Source: Neocallimastix lanati (nom. inval.) (lineage: Eukaryota; Neocallimastigomycota; Neocallimastigomycetes; Neocallimastigales; Neocallimastigaceae). From it: a DNA stretch of 40,000 bases. The notes below the pieces were generated by a model. The model worked only from the letters and a program-made list of their open reading frames with translations. It had not been told where the DNA came from and made no database searches. Positions 31,257 through 40,000 of the stretch are shown here, piece after piece. A program made the translations under genes and the position numbers. The DNA lies in contig JACVTC010000052.1 of NCBI GenBank assembly GCA_016946835.1, positions 987,501 through 1,027,500 on the forward strand, read 5' to 3'. Every line of letters begins with the position of its first letter. Position 1 is the first letter of the stretch.

Positions 31257-32694
31257 TTATTTTAAATTAATATTTATATCGTTTAAATCAATTAAACATT
31301 CTTTCCATAATTTAATTAATTCATTTCTGTTGCATCCATTATAAAATAAATTTATTTCCTTACTTTTGTAATTTTCAATTAAAATTTTAATTTCATCAGT
31401 TGCACTAAATATTTTTTGCTTTTTTTTCCAATTTCCTTTAGTTCTCCTTTGATAATCATTATAAGATAAGTTTTTTCTTCTTCTTTTAATATATATATTA
31501 ATTTATAAAATAAAGGCTTATTTGGAAATATATTATTTAAGTAGCTATTATAAGATTTTGATGCATTGTTTGTTAAAAGCTCTATATTTTCATAATTATT
31601 CCAATTATTAACATTATACTTAAGTAAATAATTTTTATTAAAATATTCTAAAAATTGAAAAAAATTATTATACTTTTTTTTTTGACAAATTCTTTTTATT
31701 ATAATATAAATATCAAATATATAGTTAGGGTTTATAAACGGTAAGTTCGAAATAGCTTTATAATAAATATATACATCATTATTATTCTTCACTTCATGAT
31801 AACATAATATATTTTTTTGTTTTTCTAATGATCTTTTGTAATGCCAAACACAATATTTAATATTTATATTGGGAAAAACTTTTTTTGCGGCATTAGATAT
31901 ACCTTGTTCAAAATCACAATGAAAATTAATTGTAGTAATTAATGTATTACTCCTAAATTTATTTGCATTTTTTTTATTTCTTTAAATAATGTTTCATATG
32001 TAGATTGTTTTTTATTTTTTAATATAGAAATGGAAGTAGTGTAAAACATATTAAATTCCCCAACATAAGTTCATGTTATAAATAACAGATTAATAAATTT
32101 CGGTGCTACATAAAATGTACCGTCTGCAAATATATTTTTATGATAATTCGAAAATAAATATGCTTGGAATGGTGATTGAAAGATTATTAGATCAGTATTT
32201 TTAAATATCATAAAATTTTCATTTCTTTTCGTTTTATAATATTCTGATTCAATGGGAATATCATCAAAACTTTTTATGTTTGGAGGAAATTGTTTATTTA
32301 TATTTCTTATTATTTGGGATCTAATTGTACTATATTCGGGACATATAAGTCCCATTTCTTGAGAAACGGCATTGAATATATGTTTAAGTTTTATATCCAT
32401 AGGAATTGAATTTTTCCTAATTTCTTCCTTAATTTTATGTTTTGCTACTGATATAGACACATCAATTTCTTTTTCGAGATGGTTATATAAACTTTCATAT
32501 TTTAAAACCTCCTTTTTATCATTTAAAATAATTAAAAATTTACATTTATTTAAAGTTTTATATTCAGTGCATCTATAAATTTTTGATTTATCTTTCCTTT
32601 GAAATGAAAAATTAAATTTGTGTTTTTTATTAATAATAATTTGTTCATTTCCTCGATTTGTATCACTTATTTCAATTTCTATATTGTCTTCCAT
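31257..32694 (-). pseudogene. MULE-2 transposase, broken
   Basis: Colinear with the MULE-1 transposase. The frame 32694-32071 holds the FLYWCH finger and the first catalytic Asp (FADGTFY), then stops at TGA (32073-32071), where MULE-1 has Arg in LFITRTYV. Downstream, an A tract near 31968-31975 has eight A against nine in MULE-1, a frameshift. The second Asp/CxxH region (31930-31840) is still readable. The frame 31792-31379 contains NNASKSYNSYLNN, in which the catalytic Glu of MULE-1 (ASES) is replaced by Lys. Two extra A near 31473 cause another shift. With the stop, two indels and loss of the Glu, it cannot be active; movement would need help in trans. Confidence 0.88.
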
Positions 32695-32989
32695 TGATAA
32701 TTAAAATTTTTCAATAAAATATTTTAATAAATATACTTTTAAATGCTTTGAAACTTTTTTTTTTTTGTTTAATATTTAAAATAATAAACTTTTTTTTAAT
32801 TAATTATATAATTATTTATTATTTATTATTTCTTTATTTACTATTTTATTTATTTATTTTTATTTTTTTCTTTTATTTTTTTTTTTTTTTTTATTTTATT
32901 TTTTAATGTTTAAAAAAAAAGTTTTCTTATTATTTTAATTTTATTTTTTAATGTTTAAAAAAAAAAGTTTTCTTATTTCTTATTTTTAT

Positions 32990-33225
32990 TTTATTTTTTG
33001 AGCATTAAAAAATAAAATGTTTATTTATTTTTATTTTATTTTTTGAGCATTAAAAAATAAAATGTTTATTTATTTTTATTTTATTTTTTGAGCATTAAAA
33101 AATAAAATGTTTATTTATTTTTATTTTATTTTTTGAGCATTAAAAAATAAAATGTTTATTTATTTTTATTTTATTTTTTGAGCATTAAAAAATAAAATGT
33201 TTATTTATTTTTATTTTATTTTTCA
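32990..33225. repeat. 45-bp tandem repeat in MULE-2 subterminal region
   Basis: Five units with GAGCATTAAAAAATAAAATG start at 33000, 33045, 33090, 33135 and 33180, an exact 45-bp period. MULE-1 has a related but less regular series (8690-8940). Confidence 0.9.
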
Positions 33226-33599
33226 ATGTTTAAAAAAAAAGTTTTCTTATATCTTATTTTTATTTTTATTTTTTTTAATGTTAAATAGAAATATCTAACC
33301 TAATTATTATTTATTGAAGTGTTGTATTTCGCCAAAAGTTGAATTTCGTCCAGTTGAATTTCACCAAATTCTTAGTGGCTTATAAATTTACGTCATAAAA
33401 TATCACCACAATTATTATTCACGCCATATTGTGAATATATGGCTTTTTAAAAATTGTAGAAAAAAGACACAAAATTATGATACAATTAGATATACGCCCC
33501 ATGTAAGATTACGTGTTTGAAAATTTTTGAGAATTGTAATTTTATTTATTTAATTAATTATTATTCATTATACTTTTAATAAAATTAAGTGGTTTAAAA

Positions 33600-33669
33600 T
33601 TAAAAATATTTAAGCCATACAACAAAATACAAATTTTTGTAGTAAAAATTTTCGAAATGCACACTCCCC
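33600..33669 (-). repeat. MULE-2 left terminal repeat
   Basis: Read on the minus strand from 33669: GGGGAGTGTGCATTTCGAAA, then TTTGTATTTTGTTGTATGGC. It is nearly identical to 8297-8355 in MULE-1. Confidence 0.85.
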
Positions 33670-33876
33670 TCCCAGCAGGGATAATATCCACCTTTGCGAA
33701 AGCATATAGTAGTGTTGTGACTACCTTACTATTTTCATTCCTTGAAGGGGACTAATAGATACCGATTGGAAGTATATATATATATATTTATAATAAATTT
33801 ATATTAATTAATAAACTATCTTTTTATAATATATATACGAAATAAATAATAAATAAGAAATTTTATTTGTTCAAGT
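33670..33876. other. LINE-related junction and copia-2 target flank
   Basis: 33670-33770 is GC-richer and shares TAGTGTTGTGACTACC and GACTAATAGATAC with 3987-4034. 33790-33876 parallels 4060-4112 and ends GTTCAAG directly at the copia-2 LTR. No gene. Confidence 0.5.
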
Positions 33877-34143
33877 GTTAAAAGAACAAAATTAGATGAC
33901 ACTCAATTTTTATTAAAAAGATATTTAAGAGTTTTGTTAAAGACATGTTTTTTTATTTAATATATTTTATTATTGCATTCTATTTTTTATATATATTATT
34001 ATGGTTATATCTATGTTTTTCAAAAACAAAATATATCCTTTTGTATTTATACTTTTTTTATACAATGAAATTATTTCATTATTTATATTAATTTATATTT
34101 TATCATAATTTATTTATTGTATGACGAATCATTATTTTTAACA
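33877..34143 (-). repeat. Copia-2 3' LTR
   Basis: 267 bp, from TGTTAAAAG to TTAACA. Over the 228 bases comparable with 39773-40000 I count three substitutions, in AATATA/TATATA context near 33970 and two near 34066-34077. Confidence 0.88.
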
Positions 34144-34155
34144 TTCTCCCAAAAA
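34144..34155 (-). promoter_or_regulatory. Copia-2 polypurine tract
   Basis: The minus strand reads TTTTTGGGAGAA directly against the LTR. Confidence 0.7.
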
Positions 34156-34282
34156 TCTAACTAAAAAAAAACTTAATAATAAGAAAAAAAAAAAGTTATA
34201 TTTTAAACATTCACTTAAAGAATATGATGAAACCTTTTTTAAAAAAAAAAAAACTCAAAAATGAACAAAAAAAAAATTCTTA

Positions 34283-35227
34283 TTAATATTTCGATAATAT
34301 AGAGTCTCTAAATTTATTCATAAGAGTGTTGTTTAAATATTTAGTAAACCCATCTGCTAAGTTATCTTTGGATTTAATATATTTTAGTTTTATTAGTTGT
34401 TTATTAACTAAATCTCTGACATGGTGGTATCGGATATCTATGTGTTTTGATTTTGGATTGATTGATTGATTTTCACTATTGTAAATTGTTGCTTTGTTGT
34501 CTACATAAATTGTGATGTTGTTTGATTTTATATTTAGTTCATTTAAAAAGTTTCTATACCAAAGTGTGTGCTTTGCACATTCACTTAAGCTGTAATATTC
34601 CGCTTCTGTTGTAGAAGTGGAAACACAATGTTGTAACTTTGAGAACCAACTTGTTGGAGTGTTTCCCATCATTATAAGAAAACCAGATGTTGATTTTCTT
34701 GTGCCAGGATCACCAGCATAGTCGGCGTCTACATAAACTTTTAAACTCATTCCTTTTTCAATTTTAATTCCATAATTCCTTGTGTATTTTAAATATCTAA
34801 ATATTCTTATCACATTGCTCCAATCTTCCAATGTTGGTTTACTGGACTTCCTAGAAGCTTTACTGACTGCAAATAATATATCAGGACGCGTACAGATTGC
34901 TAAATATAATAAGCTCCCGACTGCACTTCTATATTTTGTTTCATCGAAAGGTTTATTTCTTAATTCTGGATTTTCAATTGGGATTAGGTTCTTTGTTGGT
35001 AGGAGGGAACTGATGTTATATTTGTTAAAAATATCATTTATATATCTAGACTGATGTAGAATGTATCCATTTAATATTTTAGTGAATTTAATACCAATGA
35101 CGAATTCAACGTCTCCAATGTCCTTTATATTAAATTTTTCTTTAATTGAATTTTTAACATTATCAATATCTTTATTTGTACCTGCTATAAGTATATCGTC
35201 AACGTAAACAGATAATATACATACAAT
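34283..35227 (-). pseudogene. Copia-2 RT C-terminal half and RNase H
   Basis: The frame is open from 35227, directly after the TAA at 35230-35228, to the stop at 34283. It starts just before the YVDD box (LSVYVDDIL, about 35205-35180), continues with ICTRPDILFAV and TLEDW, and ends with RNase H (YVDADYAGD, TRKSTSGFL, TSTTEAEYYS, IYVDNKATI, KHIDIRYHH). All acidic RNase H residues are present. An ATG exists at 34831 but it is internal. Continuous with the upstream RT half except for the one stop. Confidence 0.88.
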
Positions 35228-36010
35228 TTAGTTTCTTTCATTTATTTTGACATATACACATGGTTCACTTTTAAGTTTCTTGAATTCAATTTTTATAAGT
35301 TCTGAATTTAGTTTATCATTCCACTCTTTACCAGCCTGTTTCAAGCCGTAAAGAGCCTTGTTTAATTTCCAGAATGACTTGCCGTATAAGGGATCTCCTT
35401 CGGGGGTCTTCATGTAGATAACTTCTTTTAATGGTGCATTTAGATACGCTGAATTAATATCGATTTGTTTAATATTAAAATTGTTTTGTACGGCTAACAC
35501 GGTTATTATTCGGATTGTGTCTTGTTTGAGAGTTGGAGCGAAGGTTTCCTTATAATCCACTCCGTATTCTTGAGTATATCCTTTAGCGACGAGTCTAGCC
35601 TTTCTCTTTGTTATGTTGCCATTTGGATCTCTCTTATATTTGAAAACCCAACGTGATGAAATAACGTTGGATCCATTGGGTACTGATTTTACTATTGTAT
35701 AAACATTAAGTTTTCTCATATTGTTTAGTTCTTCTTTTACCGAATTTAACCATTGTATTTTATCGTTTAATTTGAATATATCTCTATAATTGTATGGTTC
35801 AACTAGATTATTTGTTTTTGAGTTTGATGTTTTCGTATTGTTAATCTTTTTTCGTTTTATTATTGTATTATTTTGTTTATTTAATTTTCTTTTATTATTG
35901 TAATTATTTTTGTTGTCAATATTAATGTATATGTTACTGTCGTCGTTGTTGATAATGTTATTGATATTATTGTTGGTATTATTGTTGGTATTATTTTTGG
36001 CATTATTTTT
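35228..36010 (-). pseudogene. Copia-2 linker and RT N-terminal half
   Basis: The frame containing 35719-35228 is open upstream to about 36010, through an Asn-rich linker. RT motifs: SSRWVFKYKRD, RKARLVAKGYTQ, YKETFAPTL, QIDINSAYLNAPL (catalytic Asp), ALYGLKQAGKEW. It ends at TAA (35230-35228) a few residues before YVDD. The upstream integrase frame runs out of register in the Asn/Thr linker near 36010, a one-base shift, and stops at 35881. Confidence 0.85.
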
Positions 36011-37161
36011 GGTTTATTGTTAATATTGTTGCTAATATTATTATTCATATTATTATTTCTTGTATTGTCAGGTATGTGAAAAATTTGATTATTATTTGCT
36101 ATGTTGTTATTCATTTTATTTTCTTTTGATTTTATATTAATATCCGATTTATTATCTAAGTAAATTGATTGATTGCTATGTGGATATTGTTTTAAAAATT
36201 TTATATGACTGCTTTCTCTGAATTCGTTATTGGTAGGGAAGTAATATAAAAACAGATTTCCGGGTTCGTTTTCCATGAATTCAACAGTACGGGCGGTAAC
36301 AATTTTGTTATATACTAAATCGAAAATTTTATATGCATTAGTATTATTGCAGTAACCAATAAAGACACCAGGATGGGCGTTGTTGTCGAATTTCGATCGA
36401 AGTTCTTTTGGAACATAAAAGTACACACGGCATCCAAAAACACGAAATATATTATAATTAACGGATTTTTTGTAAAGTATCTCGTAAGGGACTTTGTTTT
36501 CATTGCCTTGATGATGGAGTCTATTATGGATAAAGTTAGCTGTATCTACTGCGTACTCCCAAAAATGGCGACTAAGTTTCGCTTCATTTAACAGAGCTTT
36601 TGCAGAAGAGATAAGGATACCGTTAAGTCTTTCGACTTTTCCATTTTGGGAAGGATTATATGGAACTGTGAAGTTATGGATTATTCCATTCTCTTGACAA
36701 AATGTTTGGAAATTAGTATTGCTAAATTCTTCACCATTATCTGACTTGATTGATTTGACGTTAATATTAAATGTATTATATATGTTGATGTGCCAGACAA
36801 TAAATTTGTTGAATATGTCTGTTTTATTTTCAGAAAATATAACCCATGCGAAGAGAGAAAAATCATCAAGGATAGATAGAAAATATTTATTATTGTTAAT
36901 AGAGGGTGTGATCGGACCAACCAAATCTAAATGTATTAGATCAAATATTTGATTAGGTTTATTAGTTGAAAGTTTGTAGGGTTTATTTTTCATTTTTGAA
37001 TTAATGCAAATGGAACATTTGTTATTTTTAATGTTGATGTTGCTTAATTTGTCTTTAATTTTTGAAATATCATAGTGGCCAAGACGTCTATGCCACAGGT
37101 TCATCATTTTATAATTGTTGATTTTCACTTTGTTGATTTCATATTTATTGTTTTGATTATC
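35881..37161 (-). pseudogene. Copia-2 integrase
   Basis: In frame with Gag-protease but separated from it by a single TAA (37164-37162). Counting from the ATG at 37128: H13, H18, C38, C41 zinc site (LWHRRLGHY, CSIC); D68 (HLDLVGP), D130 (KSDNGEEF) and E166 (NGKVERLNG) catalytic triad; then FGCRVYFYVPKE and VFIGYCNN, typical of the copia integrase C-terminus. After about residue 375 the frame is shifted in a low-complexity Asn/Thr linker. All catalytic residues are intact. Confidence 0.88.
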
Positions 37162-38667
37162 TTATGTAAATTTAGATGGGTTTTTTGAGATAAAAACTTT
37201 AAAAATGTTTTTGTTGTCCGATATTGAATTATAAATTCTTTTTCCATCTTCATTATAAATGATAGCTTGAGTTGAATTATTATTGTTGTTGAATATTATT
37301 TTGTAATTTTGTTTAATCAATTGATTTATTGATATTAGGTTTCTTTTGATAAATTTGGAGTAAAAAACATCCTTTAGGATAAATTTATGTTCGTCTATGT
37401 AACCAACAAAGTCTCCAATATAACTTGAACGTATTTCTTTTCCATCGGCAAGTATAATATTTGTGTTGCACTTTTTGAGGTTGATAAGGGAATTAATATC
37501 ATTGGTAGTGCTTATTGAAGCACCAGAATCGAGAATCCAAATCATGAAATTGTTATTATTTATTCCTCGTGTTAATTTGTTGTAATTATTATCAGTCTCG
37601 ATGCTATTAATTTCTATTGCACTTTCCGAGTTATAATCTTTTATAAAATCCTCTTGATAATTATCTTTGTAATTATTAGAAGCATCTATTGAATATACTG
37701 GTTTGTTGCTTGAAGGGTTAGGATTACATTTTCCCTCTTTGTTTTTGTTTAATTTATTTTTACCAAACCTTTTAGTTTTATTTCTTTTGTTTTTGAAACA
37801 CTCTTTTTGATAATGGCCGTATTTTCCACAAAGAAAGCATCTTCCATTCCTTCTTCGTCTTAATTTGTGGTTTAATTTATTATGGATATGGTTGTTCCTG
37901 GTTTGAAGGTTGAAAACGTTTTTTGGCTTTAATTCTAGTATCTCTTTTTCTTTTAACCTCGAATATACGATATCCGGAATCAGTCTTTTCACATAGGCAC
38001 AGCATTCTTTCCAATTATTATTAAACTGAAAGACATTGATCCATTTTAAATCTTCTGGAAGGGCCCTGGCTAAGATTCCTACCTTTACATTGTCTGCCAT
38101 TGTGGAATCTATATTCTCTAATTCCTCTATCATGTTTTGGAGGTTTGCGATAAAAATATGAATGTCATCCTCCATATTGAACTTTAATAAATTTAGTTTT
38201 TGTTTTAGGATCATCTTTTTATGTTCAACGCCTAAAGTGAAAGACTCTTGAAGAAATTGCCACATTTGGTAGGCGGTTTTGTTGTGACTCTTAAGTAGTG
38301 CTTTTGTTTTCTCGCCGAGGCTGTTGGTAATGATCCACTTGACGAGAATATCTTTCTTTATGTCCTCCTTAGTAGTGTTTGGAGCATACACTAAGGACCC
38401 ATCAAAATTGTCTATTATATAGTTTTCTATATTGTCCGTGATATCGCGCCTTTTAAGTTTCTTCACAACAGGGGAACTAATATATTCTTCTAAATTATTG
38501 ATAGTAAGTAGATATAGGATATTGGTCCTCCAATATTGGAAATTTTCTAGAGATAGTTCACATACATTGTTGAAGTTTTCCGAGTAGTTGAATTGAATCC
38601 CTTTGGGTAAGATATCATTGGTGATATCTATAAGACGAGAATTATTATTTCTAGCAGGTCTTGGCAT
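37162..38667 (-). CDS. Copia-2 Gag-protease (501 residues)
   Basis: A Gag domain (residues about 25-250, FQYWRTNILYLLTINN, YQMWQFLQESF, ARALPEDLKW), a complete CCHC knuckle (C277, C280, H285, C290), a Lys/Asn-rich stretch, and protease with D380 in WILDSGAS. The frame ends at TAA 37164-37162, between protease and integrase, and reopens in the same frame directly after. The ATG at 38667 aligns with the copia-1 Gag start. The product would assemble particles and self-cleave. The stop could be a mutation, or it could limit Pol synthesis if read through. Confidence 0.9.
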   Translation of the reverse strand: MPRPARNNNSRLIDITNDILPKGIQFNYSENFNNVCELSLENFQYWRTNILYLLTINNLEEYISSPVVKKLKRRDITDNIENYIIDNFDGSLVYAPNTTKEDIKKDILVKWIITNSLGEKTKALLKSHNKTAYQMWQFLQESFTLGVEHKKMILKQKLNLLKFNMEDDIHIFIANLQNMIEELENIDSTMADNVKVGILARALPEDLKWINVFQFNNNWKECCAYVKRLIPDIVYSRLKEKEILELKPKNVFNLQTRNNHIHNKLNHKLRRRRNGRCFLCGKYGHYQKECFKNKRNKTKRFGKNKLNKNKEGKCNPNPSSNKPVYSIDASNNYKDNYQEDFIKDYNSESAIEINSIETDNNYNKLTRGINNNNFMIWILDSGASISTTNDINSLINLKKCNTNIILADGKEIRSSYIGDFVGYIDEHKFILKDVFYSKFIKRNLISINQLIKQNYKIIFNNNNNSTQAIIYNEDGKRIYNSISDNKNIFKVFISKNPSKFT

Positions 38668-39743
38668 TTTGAATGAATTAATAATGTAATTATTGTTTTA
38701 AACGATTTAATCAATATATATATATTTTTAAATTGGAGAATAAAATATGAGTTTTCTTGTTATCTTTTTTATACATTTCGAATGATATAATTATATATAT
38801 GGATAAATAAGTATATAAATAAATTTTATATTTTCATAATGAATATAAATCTTTTTATCGGATTGATGAATGTTGATTTGCACATTTGACTTTTTGTTAA
38901 ATTAATATAAATAAAACTTTTAATATAAATATTTAATAATATTATTTATATGATTAATTTTATTGTATTGGTTCGTTATATTGTTAGTATTAATGATAAC
39001 AATTTTATAATTAAAATTCTATTTTTAGTGCTTTTATTTATATTAAAATATTATTATATTAAACGATTTATATTATTATTTCCCTTTTAATTTATTATTT
39101 AATTTGAAGTTTATATTTTTTTTTGTTTAAATGTCTATTTTTAGTTTAATTTCATACTCCTTTAATTTATAACCTTCAGCTTAAACATTTATAGCTGTCC
39201 TAAGATATTATAAATATATATTTTTTATTTTATACTCTTTTACTTTATATCGTTCAGCTTAAACATTAATAGCTGACCTTGGATATTATTTATTTCTTTA
39301 TTTTATCCTTCAGCTTAAAATTATAGAGCTGACTTTATTTTTTTTATTCTTTCTTTATATGCATTTTAGCTTAAATGTGAAAAACATTATTTGTTTATTT
39401 TTGTTTCCTTTATCTTTTAAACTTCAGCTTAAATATTATAGCTGACTTATCTTTACTATGTTTTATTTATTTTATTTTATTATTATTTTTTTTACTTTTT
39501 TTTTATGATTTTTATCTTTCAATGATTTATGTGTTTTTAATATTCAATACTTATCCGTTTGAAGAATTACTGTTTATTTATAATTTTCAAAATTGAGTAA
39601 TTTCTTATGTGTATATGTTCAAAGAATAGAAAAATAAAAAAAAAATTAGTATTTGTAAGATATTGTTTATTTATTTATTTATTTATGTTTATTTATTAAT
39701 AAGCAAGTATAATGAAAATTTAAAACTTAACTTTTATGAAATT
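38668..39743 (-). other. Copia-2 5' leader
   Basis: About 1.08 kb, no gene, the same length as in copia-1. It contains four TCAGCT/AGCTGA stem-loops at 39176-39445, described separately. Confidence 0.75.
39176..39445 (-). repeat. Four TCAGCT/AGCTGA stem-loops in copia-2 leader
   Basis: Stems at 39176-39181/39193-39198 (last pair mismatched), 39254-39259/39271-39276, 39310-39315/39327-39332 and 39424-39429/39440-39445. Loops are 11, 11, 11 and 10 bases and begin TAAA in the plus reading. A fifth half-copy (TTTAGCTTAAAT) is at 39365-39376 without its partner arm. Confidence 0.85.
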
Positions 39744-39772
39744 CTCAATCGGTATGACTGAGACTCTTAATC
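39744..39772 (-). promoter_or_regulatory. Copia-2 primer binding site, tRNA-Lys(CUU) 5'-half type
   Basis: The plus strand 39744-39772 reads CTCAATCGGTA, a short variable stretch, then TGAGACTCTTAATC, ending exactly at the LTR. It matches the D-arm and anticodon arm of eukaryotic tRNA-Lys(CUU) as I know it (CTCAGTCGGTA and GAGACTCTTAATC). A fragment ending near tRNA position 40 would pair and prime directly into the LTR. Confidence 0.7.
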
Positions 39773-40000
39773 TGTTAAAAGAACAAAATTAGATGACACT
39801 CAATTTTTATTAAAAAGATATTTAAGAGTTTTGTTAAAGACATGTTTTTTTATTTTATATATTTTATTATTGCATTCTATTTTTTATATATATTATTATG
39901 GTTATATCTATGTTTTTCAAAAACAAAATATATCCTTTTGTATTTATACTTTTTTTATACAATGAAACTATTCCATTATTTATATTAATTTATATTTTAT
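39773..40000 (-). repeat. Copia-2 5' LTR (partial)
   Basis: 228 of an expected 267 bases are inside the window; the sequence continues past 40000. Confidence 0.88.

Larger units (their letters stand above)
29405..33669 (-). mobile_element. MULE-2, Mutator-like transposon carrying a cargo gene (about 4.3 kb)
   Basis: The ends are GGGGGTTTCGAAAATTTTTA at 29405 and, inverted, GGGGAGTGTGCATTTCGAAA from 33669 downward; both continue to ATTTGTA. The interior is colinear with MULE-1 read backward: subterminal repeats, transposase (32694-31257, broken), AATATTGATATTGAT repeats (30895-30985), inverted arms, right end. The difference is the central pocket, which holds an intact secreted-protein gene (29820-30245) on the opposite strand. 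Flanks (ATAATATA left, TCCCAGCAG right) show no target duplication. The right terminus lacks several bases of the GTGTGCA present in other ends. Confidence 0.8.
33877..40000 (-). mobile_element. Copia-2, Ty1/copia LTR retrotransposon (right end outside window)
   Basis: 3' LTR 33877-34143 and partial 5' LTR 39773-40000. The internal part (34144-39772) carries Gag, protease, integrase, RT and RNase H in Ty1/copia order on the minus strand. Gag and Pol are clearly related to copia-1, but the LTRs are not alignable and longer. The coding region is interrupted by two in-frame TAA codons and one frameshift only, so it is less decayed than copia-1. The empty site survives at about 4112 in the paralogous segment. 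Confidence 0.93.

Overview
The window looks like nuclear DNA of an extremely AT-rich eukaryote, most probably an anaerobic gut fungus (Neocallimastigomycota). The evidence is long ATTTT and AAT repeat tracts, GT..AG introns inside a leucine-rich-repeat (LRR) membrane-protein family, Ty1/copia retrotransposons and Mutator-like (MULE) DNA transposons. This assignment rests on composition and gene style, so it is an inference.

Layout. (1) 1-8000 carries two minus-strand members of an LRR gene family: copy A is cut by the window edge, and copy B (5129-7534) has lost its first exon. Between them lie a foldback repeat, a decayed LINE fragment and intergenic sequence that recurs at 26.3-29.4 kb. (2) 8246-13260 holds a near-complete MULE (MULE-1), whose right end abuts an internally deleted third MULE (MULE-3) head to head. 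(3) 13265-20660 is an ATTTT minisatellite into which a 5.9-kb Ty1/copia element (copia-1, minus strand) inserted with a TATTT target duplication. (4) 20690-21738 is a chimeric LRR pseudogene (copy D) interrupted by a GC-rich block. (5) 23359-26311 is the best LRR gene (copy C): seven exons, about 277 residues, with a signal peptide, plant-type LRRs and membrane segments. (6) 27146-29404 holds a small MULE-like nonautonomous insertion and a LINE 3' fragment. (7) 29405-33669 is MULE-2, with a broken transposase and, on the opposite strand, an intact gene for a small secreted Cys-containing protein inside an inverted-repeat pocket. (8) 33877 to the window end is a second Ty1/copia element (copia-2, minus strand), cut off within its 5' LTR.

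The LRR gene plus its upstream spacer looks like a tandem unit. The 22.4-29.4 kb locus and the 0-8 kb locus are paralogous, and differences between them reveal individual insertions with their empty sites. Most mobile-element genes are broken: copia-1 has at least seven disabling lesions although its LTRs differ at one base.

The most interesting signals are: both copia elements have, next to the LTR, a primer site matching the 5' half of tRNA-Lys(CUU), ending in the anticodon arm; both have repeated GCTGA/TCAGC stem-loops in the 5' leader; MULE-2 carries a secreted-protein gene exactly where MULE-1 carries minisatellite DNA; and LRR repeats are encoded one per exon, bounded by phase-2 introns.
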